IMG/VR virus record: IMGVR_UViG_3300025759_000809
Coordinates: 1 to 21,754 of that record
From: a virus
DNA: 21,754 bases
Direction: 5' to 3' (one strand)
In this document: in pieces, positions 1 to 7,247 of the stretch
Layout: the number at the start of each line of letters is the position of its first letter
Position numbering within the stretch: position 1 is the first letter of the stretch
Made by a program: the position numbers and the translations under genes
Notes under the pieces: model-generated
Database searches by the model: none
Told to the model about the DNA's origin: nothing
Seen by the model: the letters and a program-made list of their open reading frames with translations, nothing else

Positions 1-445
1 CATCGGACGGTTTGAAAACTTCAATTTGGTGTTTCACGGTTGAAATCGCCACGCCGTTTTTTGATTCTGGCGAATAGAGGTCGATTTCCGTTGATTTGTT
101 GTTTTGAACCCTCGCCGAATACGCATCATCTTCAATCTTAACCGTGGCGTGGCGTTCGGTTTCGTTGAATGTGATTGATGGTAAAAAAATCACGCCTTTC
201 AATTCGTATTCCTCAGAACCCGAAAAAACTTTGATTGTCACATCGACCAGGTCACAAGATGACGCCAACGCCTTGTCGTACAAATACGAATATGCGTCAC
301 CGTGCCACACATATTCTTGGCCGTAATCAATCGCCACAATTTGCGATGCGTGGTCGTATGTGATTTCAACGGCGGTGTTTTCCCAATTTTCGGGCGAATC
401 ATATTCGACACCGTCCAAATAAAATTTGATAGGGTTACCAATCAT
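1..445 (-). CDS. Tail protein downstream of tape measure (partial, cut by window edge)
   Basis: An open frame begins with ATG at 445 and runs without a stop to base 1, giving 148 codons before the window ends, so the C-terminus is missing. It begins MIGNPIKFYLDGVEYDSPENW. The visible part is rich in short beta-type stretches, acidic and aromatic residues, with no membrane segment or signal peptide. Its start lies inside the last codons of the tape measure gene (11-base overlap), which indicates translational coupling. In long-tailed phages the gene after the tape measure usually encodes a distal tail or baseplate component, so that is the likely role. This is inference from position. I do not recognise a specific family in the visible residues. 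Confidence 0.75.
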   Translation of the reverse strand, partial: MIGNPIKFYLDGVEYDSPENWENTAVEITYDHASQIVAIDYGQEYVWHGDAYSYLYDKALASSCDLVDVTIKVFSGSEEYELKGVIFLPSITFNETERHATVKIEDDAYSARVQNNKSTEIDLYSPESKNGVAISTVKHQIEVFKPSD

Positions 446-2552
446 TGCGTGACGACTTTTTCATTGATTCGGCGATGCGGTCGGCCATGTACATGAAACC
501 CTCTTTGTTTGATTGTCGCAACCGATCGGTGGCAACCAACAAATTGCGGTCGTTGAACCCTTGCAACTTTGCCGATTCGCCCAACGCCCCGAAACCACCT
601 TTTTGGATGCCATCCAAATCGACCGTTTCGATATTGTATTTTTCCAAAATCTTCATTGATTCTTTGTGCGTGATGATCGGATAACCTCCACCATCATAAA
701 TCAACTCAGGCCCTTCTTCGCCCACCCATTTGAAACCAGACGGTGCGTCTTTCGTTCCTTTCGCAAACGCGGGCAACGGTTCGGATTGAATCAACCCGAC
801 TTGCACGCCACCCATTACGGCGGCGGCGGCGGCCAATCCATACGATGCGGGCGGTGCGTTACTTGCCAACGCTTGCATCACCGCTTGTGCCGTTCCCAAT
901 ATGGCGTTGAACGTTGCCGCATCCTTCGCCGCTTGCGCTTGCTTGCGTTTCAATTCGGCCGATTTCTGGTCAAATTGTTCTTGCGTCAATAACCCTTGTT
1001 CAAATTGTTGTTGCAACAAGGATTGTTCGTGCGCAATTCGCCGTTCGGTTTGCGCAATGACCACGTCCGAAATCATGTACGCCGCATCAATCGCAACGCC
1101 ACGGTATTGGTCAATGTTTGCAATTCGTTGTTGTGTGGCGGCATTATCGGCGGCAATTTGTTCATCGGTGGCCGCCATCATCGCATCAAGTTCAGATTGG
1201 ATCTGCGATTCCGCACCATCGCCGAAAACGCTTTGCAACGCCTCGCCAAGATCGAACACCGCGCCCGTCATGCCCTCGACGTTGTGTTTGGCTTCCTCAT
1301 CAATTTCATCAACAAACGGAACGCCTTTTCCCTTGTCTTTGCCCAGTAACGCATCCAACTTTGCACGCGCATCGACCAACTCTTTGACAATTTGCGTGTT
1401 TCGTTCCAACGTGGTGTTTTGTGCGTTTTGCTCGGTCGTCAATTCTTTGATCAACGCTTTGTAAAATGCAACGTTTCTGATTTGCTCGGCGGTTTGCTCG
1501 TTCTGGTCGGCCGTTGATTTCGTGATTTTGTTGATGTTGTCGATGGTCATTTCATCGATTGGGATTATCGTTTCCCGTTCGGCGCGTAACTTTTCAGCCA
1601 ACGCCAACTTTTCGCGCTCGGTGTTTATTCTTTCTTGCGAAATTTTTACTTGCGCTTCGCTTATTTTCCCAATTCGAGCCGTCAAATCTGCCTCCATTTC
1701 GTCAACAATCGCCTTTTGCGCTTGGATTGATTTGTCTATTTCGCCAACGGTCGCTTTTGATAGTGTTGCCGCAAATCGGTCAACCTCGGTAATTTCATCG
1801 GCGATTGCGGTTACTACGGACGACAAACCCGCCATCATTGGGCCGACCGCCTCATTGATGATTGTACCCAATGCCACCTTCAAATTGTCGGTGGATGCGT
1901 TCAGTCGATCCATCTTGTCCTTAGTTGACAAAACCTCATCACCCATTTTTTGCATTTCCTCGGTGGCAATGTCGCCCACTATTTTGGCCACATCGCCAAC
2001 CTCGGCGGACGCGATTGATATGCCCTCGAAACGTTTGCGCAATTCAATGGCGGAAATGCCAAGATTGTCAAGAATCAACGGCGACTTTCGCCCGATACCC
2101 ATGACGATGGAATTGACCAAGAAATCAACCGATTCGCCCGTTTCTTTTGCTCGGCGGCGGGCAAACTCAAACAACTTTGCAAGTTGCTCCAATGGAATTT
2201 TGAAATTGGACGCACGCACCGCGCCTTTCATCAACTCAAGATCTGACACCGTGCCTTTGGTTGCATCGCGCAAACCTTGCAACAATTTCGGGTCGCCAAT
2301 ACGCTGAAATGCGGTTCGCACGCCCTCAGCTTCAGCCGCAAGTTTGGACGCCTCCGCGCCAAATGCAACGATTCGGTCAACCGCAAACGCGGCCGCAACC
2401 GCCCCGCCGATTTTCTTCAATCCACTTTCAAGACCGCTTGCGCTTTCGTTTACCTTCTCGAAATCCTTTTGTGCAATGCCTGTTGCCTTTTCGATTTCTT
2501 TGATGTAATCCTTTACATCGGCAACGTATTTTGCGACAACTTTATCGGCCAT
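435..2552 (-). CDS. Tail tape measure protein
   Basis: A 705-residue protein, the second longest here, with the usual make-up of a tape measure. A helical, Ala/Lys/Glu-rich N-terminus (about 1-60) leads into a hydrophobic Gly/Ala stretch (KKIGGAVAAAFAV, about 46-58). Long coiled-coil regions follow, including a Gln/Glu-rich helix after a second low-complexity Ala stretch, and the C-terminus contains the common tape measure signature GEEGPELIYDGGG. It would set tail length and occupy the tail tube before DNA ejection. About 700 residues predicts a fairly short siphovirus- or myovirus-type tail (near 100 nm by the usual 0.15 nm per residue; a rough inference). It follows the chaperone-like genes, as expected. 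No lysozyme or peptidase domain is evident. Confidence 0.88.
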   Translation of the reverse strand: MADKVVAKYVADVKDYIKEIEKATGIAQKDFEKVNESASGLESGLKKIGGAVAAAFAVDRIVAFGAEASKLAAEAEGVRTAFQRIGDPKLLQGLRDATKGTVSDLELMKGAVRASNFKIPLEQLAKLFEFARRRAKETGESVDFLVNSIVMGIGRKSPLILDNLGISAIELRKRFEGISIASAEVGDVAKIVGDIATEEMQKMGDEVLSTKDKMDRLNASTDNLKVALGTIINEAVGPMMAGLSSVVTAIADEITEVDRFAATLSKATVGEIDKSIQAQKAIVDEMEADLTARIGKISEAQVKISQERINTEREKLALAEKLRAERETIIPIDEMTIDNINKITKSTADQNEQTAEQIRNVAFYKALIKELTTEQNAQNTTLERNTQIVKELVDARAKLDALLGKDKGKGVPFVDEIDEEAKHNVEGMTGAVFDLGEALQSVFGDGAESQIQSELDAMMAATDEQIAADNAATQQRIANIDQYRGVAIDAAYMISDVVIAQTERRIAHEQSLLQQQFEQGLLTQEQFDQKSAELKRKQAQAAKDAATFNAILGTAQAVMQALASNAPPASYGLAAAAAVMGGVQVGLIQSEPLPAFAKGTKDAPSGFKWVGEEGPELIYDGGGYPIITHKESMKILEKYNIETVDLDGIQKGGFGALGESAKLQGFNDRNLLVATDRLRQSNKEGFMYMADRIAESMKKSSRNDW

Positions 2553-2593
2553 TGTGGTTTGATTTTCTGGTCACAATGCCGACCGTGTGGCAA

Positions 2594-2893
2594 CTATTTG
2601 TGCGCGGTCGCGGCTTTCTGTTCGGCCGCCTTGCGTTCGACAAAAATAGTTAATTCAAACAAAAATTCGGATGACGGCATCCGCCAGAACCGTTCAAACG
2701 TGTGGTCGTCACCCGCTATGTATCTGATGAATTTTCGGAACGTGTAACTTTCGTTTCCGATTTCTTGGCGTACCGTGTGCCATTGATAGCTTCGATTCGG
2801 CTTTCGTGTTGTTGCCGTTTGGCTTTGTAATCGTTCTGTAATTTCTCTGCATCCTTTGTGGAAATCTCGAACCGCTTTGATAGTTCCCTCCAT
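2594..2893 (-). CDS. -1 frame extension of the tail assembly chaperone candidate
   Basis: This frame overlaps the 3' third of the upstream 220-residue gene and continues 122 bases past its stop to a stop at 2594. Its first half looks like the off-frame shadow of that gene. The last about 55 residues (from SYTFRKFIRYIAGDD to KAATAHK) look like real protein, with a sensible hydrophobic and charged pattern. The frame is exactly -1 relative to the upstream gene, and that gene carries a T TTT TTT heptamer in the right phase at 2914-2908. The frame is open from there, so a shift would give a fusion of about 261 residues. Position just before the tape measure matches the G/GT arrangement of phage lambda and relatives. 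Independent initiation at the ATG at 2893 is the alternative. Confidence 0.55.
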   Translation of the reverse strand: MEGTIKAVRDFHKGCREITERLQSQTATTRKPNRSYQWHTVRQEIGNESYTFRKFIRYIAGDDHTFERFWRMPSSEFLFELTIFVERKAAEQKAATAHK

Positions 2894-3378
2894 TCCCGTT
2901 GCTTGAAAAAAAAAGATGTGTCGTTGATTTTGGATTCTAGAAAATCCAACTTTTCTTGGTGGACACGCGAATCGTGACCGCTTGCATCTTCATCTTCGCG
3001 CACATACTTCGCGGCCATGATGTTCAGAAACGCATCAATGTTGACACACGACCGTTGAAATTCTTGCAACGATGTCAGTACCGCGCCCGCTTTCAACGTG
3101 TCGCCATGCGCAAGGTATTCCTTGACATCATCAAACGCCTTATTCAAAAGGTCAGGCGTCAACGCCACCGCCAAATATGATGTGTAAGTTTGGATTGCAC
3201 CCATCCGAACCACGGGTATCATGCCATCGGGGTATCGGTAATAGGCCCGACCCTTGTCGTCCATGAACGCCAATTCGAGGTCGTTGCCATTCTCTGGTCG
3301 CGTCAATAGATCATTGGTGAAATCAATGACCGACTTGCGGCCGATCAGTCGTAAAATACTATGAATTAGTTTTTTCAT
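2716..3378 (-). CDS. Putative tail assembly chaperone, zero-frame product
   Basis: A 220-residue soluble protein starting MKKLIHSILRLIGRK. The first about 150 residues look globular. After the Phe run at 156-158 the rest is a charged, helical, Lys/Arg/Glu-rich tail ending ENSSDT. It overlaps the preceding small gene by 20 bases and lies directly before the tape measure with an overlapping -1 frame, the classic place for a tail assembly chaperone that binds the tape measure while the tube polymerises. I do not recognise the family by sequence; the call comes from gene order and the slippery site. A tail-completion or tube-associated role is possible instead. Confidence 0.7.
   Translation of the reverse strand: MKKLIHSILRLIGRKSVIDFTNDLLTRPENGNDLELAFMDDKGRAYYRYPDGMIPVVRMGAIQTYTSYLAVALTPDLLNKAFDDVKEYLAHGDTLKAGAVLTSLQEFQRSCVNIDAFLNIMAAKYVREDEDASGHDSRVHQEKLDFLESKINDTSFFFKQREWRELSKRFEISTKDAEKLQNDYKAKRQQHESRIEAINGTRYAKKSETKVTRSENSSDT
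2906..2914 (-). promoter_or_regulatory. Candidate programmed -1 frameshift site (T9)
   Basis: Nine T residues on the minus strand, phased as TCT TTT TTT TTC in the 220-residue gene, form a perfect X XXY YYZ slippery heptamer. A 7-bp hairpin (TTGGATT, loop TTCTAG, AATCCAA; 2949-2930) lies 15 bases upstream. I did not find a convincing downstream pseudoknot. A homopolymer sequencing error is the competing explanation. Confidence 0.5.
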
Positions 3379-3562
3379 TTTGCCCCGTCTTTGGTGTTCT
3401 CAGCACCTCATAAAATTGCGGAATCTTTCGACCCGTGGTCGGGTCAGTTTTGAAACCGCATTGAAACCACTTTCGTCCTTTGATGTATGCCCGCAAATGT
3501 CGCTTTTCAAATTGTTCTTCGGCCGTGTTGATGAACCCCGAAAGTTTGCCGCCAAACCCCAT
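3359..3562 (-). CDS. Small basic phage protein of the tail region
   Basis: A 67-residue protein, MGFGGKLSGFINTAEEQFEKR onward. The start at 3562 is chosen because its ATG shares one base with the stop of the preceding gene (TAATG); the same frame is open further upstream but is only a shadow of the neighbour there. It is rich in Lys/Arg, with aromatic residues in the middle (RKWFQCGFKTD), and resembles short phage proteins that sit between tail tube and chaperone genes. I do not recognise a family. Its end overlaps the next gene by 20 bases, so it belongs to the same transcript. Confidence 0.6.
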   Translation of the reverse strand: MGFGGKLSGFINTAEEQFEKRHLRAYIKGRKWFQCGFKTDPTTGRKIPQFYEVLRTPKTGQNEKTNS

Positions 3563-3900
3563 TAAACTTTGTCGAATAGTCGTTTGATAATCGTGGCGAA
3601 CAACGCAACCATCGCAATTGTCGGCACATACCACGCGACCAGATCCCACGAATGGTAATTCAATGGCGCAAGACAAACGTAAAAGAACGAACCCCACACG
3701 GACGACATACACGTCACGCAATAAAAGGTCGGCTTTGCAAGATGTGTTTGCCACGTCTTGCGGAACACGCCATCGCGCAACGCTTCGTGGGTTTCATCGT
3801 ACCACTCGGCGGATGACCACCCCGTGTAATGTTGCAACAATTCATCAATGACCAGGTGAACACCAACAATTGCCAACGCTATTGTGACCGCCAGAATCAT
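3562..3900 (-). CDS. Integral membrane protein with C-x2-C motif
   Basis: A 112-residue protein with three likely membrane segments: residues about 1-18 (MILAVTIALAIVGVHLVI), about 69-85 around SSVWGSFFYVCLAPL, and about 90-105 (LVAWYVPTIAMVALFATI). A conserved-looking KPTFYCVTCMSSVWG lies before the second segment; a CxxC followed by a Trp-containing segment recalls DUF1360-like small membrane proteins, though this is only a resemblance. The start at 3900 overlaps the previous stop as ATGA. It is unusual to find such a protein between virion genes; a role in superinfection exclusion or host membrane modification is possible but not shown. Confidence 0.65.
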   Translation of the reverse strand: MILAVTIALAIVGVHLVIDELLQHYTGWSSAEWYDETHEALRDGVFRKTWQTHLAKPTFYCVTCMSSVWGSFFYVCLAPLNYHSWDLVAWYVPTIAMVALFATIIKRLFDKV

Positions 3901-4271
3901 ACTTTGACCAACGTTTGGTCGGTGACCGTTTCGCGTGCGCCCGCTGAATCGTAAACCGCACGCGGTGTGAATGTGCCGCAACTCATTGTCGTGGTCGCAT
4001 CCAACAACGTGATGGTGATGGTGTCATCAATTGATTGGGCGGTTGCCAATGTTGCCCAAACTTTGAACGCGACGTTGGGCAACCAATCGAAACCGCTAAT
4101 GTCAAACCGACCCGCGCCCGTTGATGTGCGGTCGAACACGGTCATTTTTCCCGTGGCCATATTTTGCGCGTACACTTTCAAATCGGTTGAAAGATGGGTG
4201 GTTGTTCCGATGTTCAGATTCGTTAAACACGCAACCACGGGTTGCAACGCTTGGCAAGATTCACAACTCAT
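3897..4271 (-). CDS. Hypothetical virion or tail protein
   Basis: A 124-residue protein beginning MSCESCQALQPVVACL, with a Cys-rich N-terminus followed by alternating beta-type sequence rich in Thr, Val and Gly (TITITLLDATTTMSCGTFTPRAV). No signal peptide or membrane segment. The beta-rich composition and its place ahead of the tail genes suggest a structural protein, perhaps a tail tube or head-tail protein, but I recognise no family. It overlaps the small-terminase-like gene by four bases (ATGA) and its own stop overlaps the next start the same way. Confidence 0.6.
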   Translation of the reverse strand: MSCESCQALQPVVACLTNLNIGTTTHLSTDLKVYAQNMATGKMTVFDRTSTGAGRFDISGFDWLPNVAFKVWATLATAQSIDDTITITLLDATTTMSCGTFTPRAVYDSAGARETVTDQTLVKV

Positions 4272-4684
4272 TTTGATTCTGTTTTTGTGCCGTCTATAAA
4301 TTCAACGGCCAATTTCTTGATTGCATCGTCGCCCATTTCGATGACTTGTTCGGTTCGCTCAACATATCCGCGATCCTTCATTTTCGTTTTGGCGAAAAAG
4401 ATGATGGACGTTTTGCATGGCGGATGTTGATAAACCTCGCCGCCCGCCGTCAATGTTTTGACCCCCGAAATCAATTCGCGCATTTTTGATTCGACCCAAT
4501 CGCCCGTTGATGACTCAACATCAGCAACCGCTTGTTTGTAATCTGGGTCGTTTTTCAGATACTTATAATGCGTGGTGCGGTCAATGCCGACTTGTTTACA
4601 CGCCTCTGAAACGTGTCCCATTGTTGCCGACAATGATTCAAGCATCGCCTTTTTTATAGCTTGTTGTTTTTTGTCGATACTCAT
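4268..4684 (-). CDS. Small terminase subunit-like DNA-binding protein
   Basis: A 138-residue protein with an N-terminal helix-turn-helix at about residues 10-48, containing EACKQVGIDRTTHYKYLKND. This is the ACxxxGIxRxTxYxYLxxDPDY pattern found in many phage small terminases (phBC6A51-like HTH). A second helical part ends SIIFFAKTKMKDRGYVER, a stretch also common in such proteins. The small terminase recognises the packaging site and recruits the large ATPase subunit. Oddly, no large terminase follows; the next genes are a beta-rich protein and a membrane protein. It could instead be a regulator built on the same HTH. The start overlaps the preceding 28-residue gene as ATGA. Confidence 0.62.
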   Translation of the reverse strand: MSIDKKQQAIKKAMLESLSATMGHVSEACKQVGIDRTTHYKYLKNDPDYKQAVADVESSTGDWVESKMRELISGVKTLTAGGEVYQHPPCKTSIIFFAKTKMKDRGYVERTEQVIEMGDDAIKKLAVEFIDGTKTESK

Positions 4685-4767
4685 TCACCCTTGCGAATTT
4701 CTTTTGAAATGCACGCCACGCAAATCACAACACACGCGGCGGCCAATATTCCCATCGTCAAATCCAT
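4681..4767 (-). CDS. 28-residue single-span membrane peptide
   Basis: A very short frame: MDLTMGILAAACVVICVACI followed by the basic tail SKEIRKGE and a stop whose TGA overlaps the next ATG (ATGA at 4684-4681). Almost all of it is one hydrophobic segment rich in Ala, Val, Ile and Cys, with positive charges at the C-terminal end. It fills the gap between the DnaA-like gene and the small-terminase-like gene. The stop/start overlap is the same coupling used by neighbouring real genes, which supports translation. Function unknown. Confidence 0.45.
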   Translation of the reverse strand: MDLTMGILAAACVVICVACISKEIRKGE

Positions 4768-4776
4768 GTCGCAAAA

Positions 4777-5172
4777 TTACAACATTTGGGTCATCATGTA
4801 AATCACCAGAACAACCGTCACTGCGTTGGCAACATACATTCCCGCAAAGAACTTGCGTTTGTAATTCGCGCCCGCCTTTTCCGCGTCGGTGCGATGATGC
4901 ACCCAATAGTTGATTTTGCGAAACATCGGCGTGATGTGCGAGTCGTTGCACAACAACCCATCGGTCACCGACTTGATCGAATGAATGACCGTTGCGTGTT
5001 TGACGTTGAACATTGCGCCAATTGCTTGCAAGGTGTGGCCACAATGCATTCGGATCATGTACATGGCAACTTGCCGTGCGACCACGATTTCACGTTTGCG
5101 ACCTCCGTGGATGATTTCGTCAATTGACATTTCGGTCGCCTTTTCAACGGCCATTATGATGCGTCTTTCCAT
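4777..5172 (-). CDS. DnaA domain IV-like DNA-binding protein with C-terminal membrane segment
   Basis: A 131-residue protein. Residues about 28-70 match the DNA-binding domain IV of DnaA (Bac_DnaA_C): RQVAMYMIRMHCGHTLQAIG, then FNVKHATVIHSIKSV, corresponding to the DnaA signature (GRDHTTVIHA in bacterial DnaA). The AAA+ ATPase domain is absent. A linker (71-107) leads to a hydrophobic segment of about 23 residues at 108-130 (FAGMYVANAVTVVLVIYMM), a likely membrane anchor. It could bind DnaA boxes or phage origin sites and tether them to the membrane; this is inference. It sits two genes after DnaB, with one base between the previous stop and its start. Confidence 0.75.
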   Translation of the reverse strand: MERRIIMAVEKATEMSIDEIIHGGRKREIVVARQVAMYMIRMHCGHTLQAIGAMFNVKHATVIHSIKSVTDGLLCNDSHITPMFRKINYWVHHRTDAEKAGANYKRKFFAGMYVANAVTVVLVIYMMTQML

Positions 5173-5173
5173 C

Positions 5174-5341
5174 TTATTTGTTTTGGTTTAATTTGAAACC
5201 GCGCAACGCGACAATGGCCGCATCGGTCAGCTTTTGCATGATTTTCAAATTGTCATCGGTCGGTTGATCCAGAAATCGGCGTGTTGCGTTGGTCGATGCA
5301 TCAACCACCCGCATGACCTTTTCAAAATGGTGTTTGTCCAT
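5174..5341 (-). CDS. Small hypothetical protein in the replication block
   Basis: A 55-residue helical protein, MDKHHFEKVMRVVDASTNAT onward, ending GFKLNQNK. The start at 5341 is preferred because the upstream open part is within the 3' end of dnaB; it still overlaps dnaB by 20 bases. One base separates its stop from the start of the DnaA-like gene, so the three genes are probably cotranslated. No motif is recognisable. Given the neighbours it may be an accessory replication protein, but this is only guilt by association. Confidence 0.55.
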   Translation of the reverse strand: MDKHHFEKVMRVVDASTNATRRFLDQPTDDNLKIMQKLTDAAIVALRGFKLNQNK

Positions 5342-6644
5342 GATTGTGGTGTTTTGGTGTTTCAAATTTCGTGCATTCCGCGTTGAATGAAAATTCAATG
5401 TCGCGGGTTGATCCGTGGCGGTTCTTTTGAATTAGCACCCACGCGCGGCCATTGAGGTCACCCGAATCGTCATTCAGATCGGTGTAATATTCTGGTCGGT
5501 AAACCATTTCGACAATGTCGGCATCTTGTTCAATCGACCCACTTTCGCGGAGGTCGGACAACATCGGTTTTTTGTCGGCGCGTGTTTCGCAAGATCGGTT
5601 CAATTGCGACAAGGCGATCACGGGAATGTTCAGATCCTTCGCCATCATTTTCAACGCCCGTGAAATTTCGGAAACCTCATTGGCCTTTGAACGGCCCGCG
5701 TCAACCTTGTGAACGATCAATTGCAAATAGTCGATGAACACCACGTCAAGTTTGCCGCGCATTGCCATTTTCTTGCACCGTGTCCGCAAGTTGGTCAGCG
5801 TGTAAACATCATCCACGATGGTCAGGTTGTCGCCCATCAATTCGGTCACCTCCGCGTTGTATTGCGACCACTCGGTGGAGGTCAACCGACCCGACCGAAT
5901 GGTCTGCAAAGGTATTTCGGTATGCAACGAAATCAATCTTTGCATCAATTGTTCCGCGCCCATTTCCAACGAAAAGAACGCAACGTTGCAACCTCCGCCA
6001 ATTGCCATGTTGTACGCTTCGCCTAACGCTTGCGCGGTTTTGCCCATGCCTGGTCGCCCCGCTTTGATGATAAGGTCGGTTTTTTGCCGTCCGCCATAAA
6101 CTTGGTCGAGGTCGTGAAACCCCGTTGAAATGCCCGTGATGCCGTTGGTTTGGCTTGCCGCCTCCATTCGGTCGGTGTTAGCTTTTATCAGATCAACGTT
6201 TGATTGCGGGCGCGACACATCGGTCAATGACGTGATGCGTTCCGTTTCTTTGATCAATAGGTCGTTCGTTTCCAATGGGTCAACCTTTTCATCGTTGCCC
6301 ATCGTTGCCAATTTGACGCCCAGATTGATTTGATTGCGGGCAACCTCAAGTTCGCGCAATATCATACATTGGTTGGCAATGGCGCGGCCAGAATCAGCGA
6401 AACCAATGATGTCGTACACGTTGAATTTCACACCGAGGCGTTGCAATTCGTTGTCAACCGAATCAATGGTCACGGGTGTGTTTTTGAAATAGAGGTCAGA
6501 AATCACCCCGAACAATTGTTGATGTTCGTAAACGCTGAACGTTGACGCGCCAATGATTTCGGTGCAATCGATTAGCCGGTCAGGGTCAACCACCAATGTG
6601 GCCAACACTTTTGTTTCAAGTTTGATGTTGTTGCGGTTGTTCAT
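5322..6644 (-). CDS. dnaB: Replicative DNA helicase, DnaB family
   Basis: A 440-residue hexameric helicase of the DnaB family, which unwinds the template at the replication fork using ATP. The N-terminal helical domain spans about 1-105. The RecA-like motor carries the Walker A motif GRPGMGKT at 196-203, an EMGA stretch near 227-230, Walker B DVVFIDYLQLI at 300-310, the LSQLNR motif at 345-350, and SDLRESGSIEQDADIV at 363-378. Length is close to the usual 440-470 residues. It overlaps the upstream DUF6291-like gene by ATGA, as expected if that gene supplies its loader or partner. No primase domain is fused and no primase gene is visible in this window. Confidence 0.96.
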   Translation of the reverse strand: MNNRNNIKLETKVLATLVVDPDRLIDCTEIIGASTFSVYEHQQLFGVISDLYFKNTPVTIDSVDNELQRLGVKFNVYDIIGFADSGRAIANQCMILRELEVARNQINLGVKLATMGNDEKVDPLETNDLLIKETERITSLTDVSRPQSNVDLIKANTDRMEAASQTNGITGISTGFHDLDQVYGGRQKTDLIIKAGRPGMGKTAQALGEAYNMAIGGGCNVAFFSLEMGAEQLMQRLISLHTEIPLQTIRSGRLTSTEWSQYNAEVTELMGDNLTIVDDVYTLTNLRTRCKKMAMRGKLDVVFIDYLQLIVHKVDAGRSKANEVSEISRALKMMAKDLNIPVIALSQLNRSCETRADKKPMLSDLRESGSIEQDADIVEMVYRPEYYTDLNDDSGDLNGRAWVLIQKNRHGSTRDIEFSFNAECTKFETPKHHNHGQTPF

Positions 6645-7237
6645 GTTCGCATTGATTCAATGATTGACGTGGCGGTGATATTACCGCTTTTTTGCTTGTT
6701 CTCATCTTTGAACCAGACCGCCAACATCTTGGCTTTCCAATTTTTCACCGCCTTACCGTTTGCATCCTTCCAATCTTGGAGGTCGTAATATTCAAAGGCC
6801 TTTGCACCCGAATCTTTGGTGTAACCCTTTTCGGCAAAATAGTCGATGACTTGGTCGCGTGTGGGTGGTTTGAATTTGCGTTTGCCTTTTACATTCTCTT
6901 TATCTGTATCTGTATCTGTATCTGTATCGGCTTTTTTGGGTTTTTTCAAAAAGGCTTGGGTTTTTTGGGTTTCGTTGGTTTTTCTTGGTCGCCCACCCCT
7001 TTTGCCGTTTTCCCGTTGGCGGTCGATGAAATCTTCGTATTTGCGCAAATCACGTTTCAATTGTTGTTTGATCGGCTCAAACGTCAATTGCACAATCAAA
7101 TCATCGGTGGTTGGGTTCTGGTCGTTGACGTATTGCAAAATGTGTTTGAACAATTCGCCCGCCTTTTCGGTCGGCATCTTTTCCACGGTGTGGATGATGT
7201 CGCAATACAGCAAGAAAGATTTTTTGTCTTTGGCCAT
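6641..7237 (-). CDS. DUF6291-like replication partner (DnaB loader or organiser candidate)
   Basis: A 198-residue protein. The N-terminal domain (about 1-70, MAKDKKSFLLYCDIIHTVEK onward) resembles the DUF6291 domain often found just upstream of phage helicase genes. A basic linker (about 75-120) includes a (TD) dipeptide run encoded by a hexanucleotide repeat. The C-terminal domain (about 125-180) reads PPTRDQVIDYFAEKGYT and DLQDWKDANGKAVKNWKAKM, a form typical of replisome organisers and DnaT-like proteins. It probably recruits DnaB to DNA; this is inference from architecture and neighbour. The start at 7237 is preferred over an in-frame ATG 21 bases upstream because the domain begins here and the leader AAAA precedes it. 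Confidence 0.8.
   Translation of the reverse strand: MAKDKKSFLLYCDIIHTVEKMPTEKAGELFKHILQYVNDQNPTTDDLIVQLTFEPIKQQLKRDLRKYEDFIDRQRENGKRGGRPRKTNETQKTQAFLKKPKKADTDTDTDTDKENVKGKRKFKPPTRDQVIDYFAEKGYTKDSGAKAFEYYDLQDWKDANGKAVKNWKAKMLAVWFKDENKQKSGNITATSIIESMRT
6901..6930 (-). repeat. Hexanucleotide tandem repeat in the DUF6291-like gene
   Basis: Four perfect copies of TATCTG (plus strand) and a fifth variant TATCGG encode the Thr-Asp dipeptide run in the linker. Such runs can change length by slipped-strand mispairing without breaking the frame, because the unit is six bases. Confidence 0.9.
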
Positions 7238-7247
7238 TTTCAGAAAT

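Noticed and set aside
901-1464. A 187-codon open frame on the plus strand within the tape measure gene
   Set aside because: It is the antisense shadow of a biased coding sequence. Its translation is low-complexity Ser/Ala/Cys and no start context or neighbour supports it. The same applies to the 261-codon plus frame at 1522-2307 and the 185-codon plus frame at 6692-7249.
4685-5044. A 119-codon minus-strand frame overlapping the DnaA-like gene
   Set aside because: It is out of frame with a well-supported DnaA domain IV protein, is rich in His, Arg, Cys and Gln as antisense or off-frame translations are, and has no recognisable domain.
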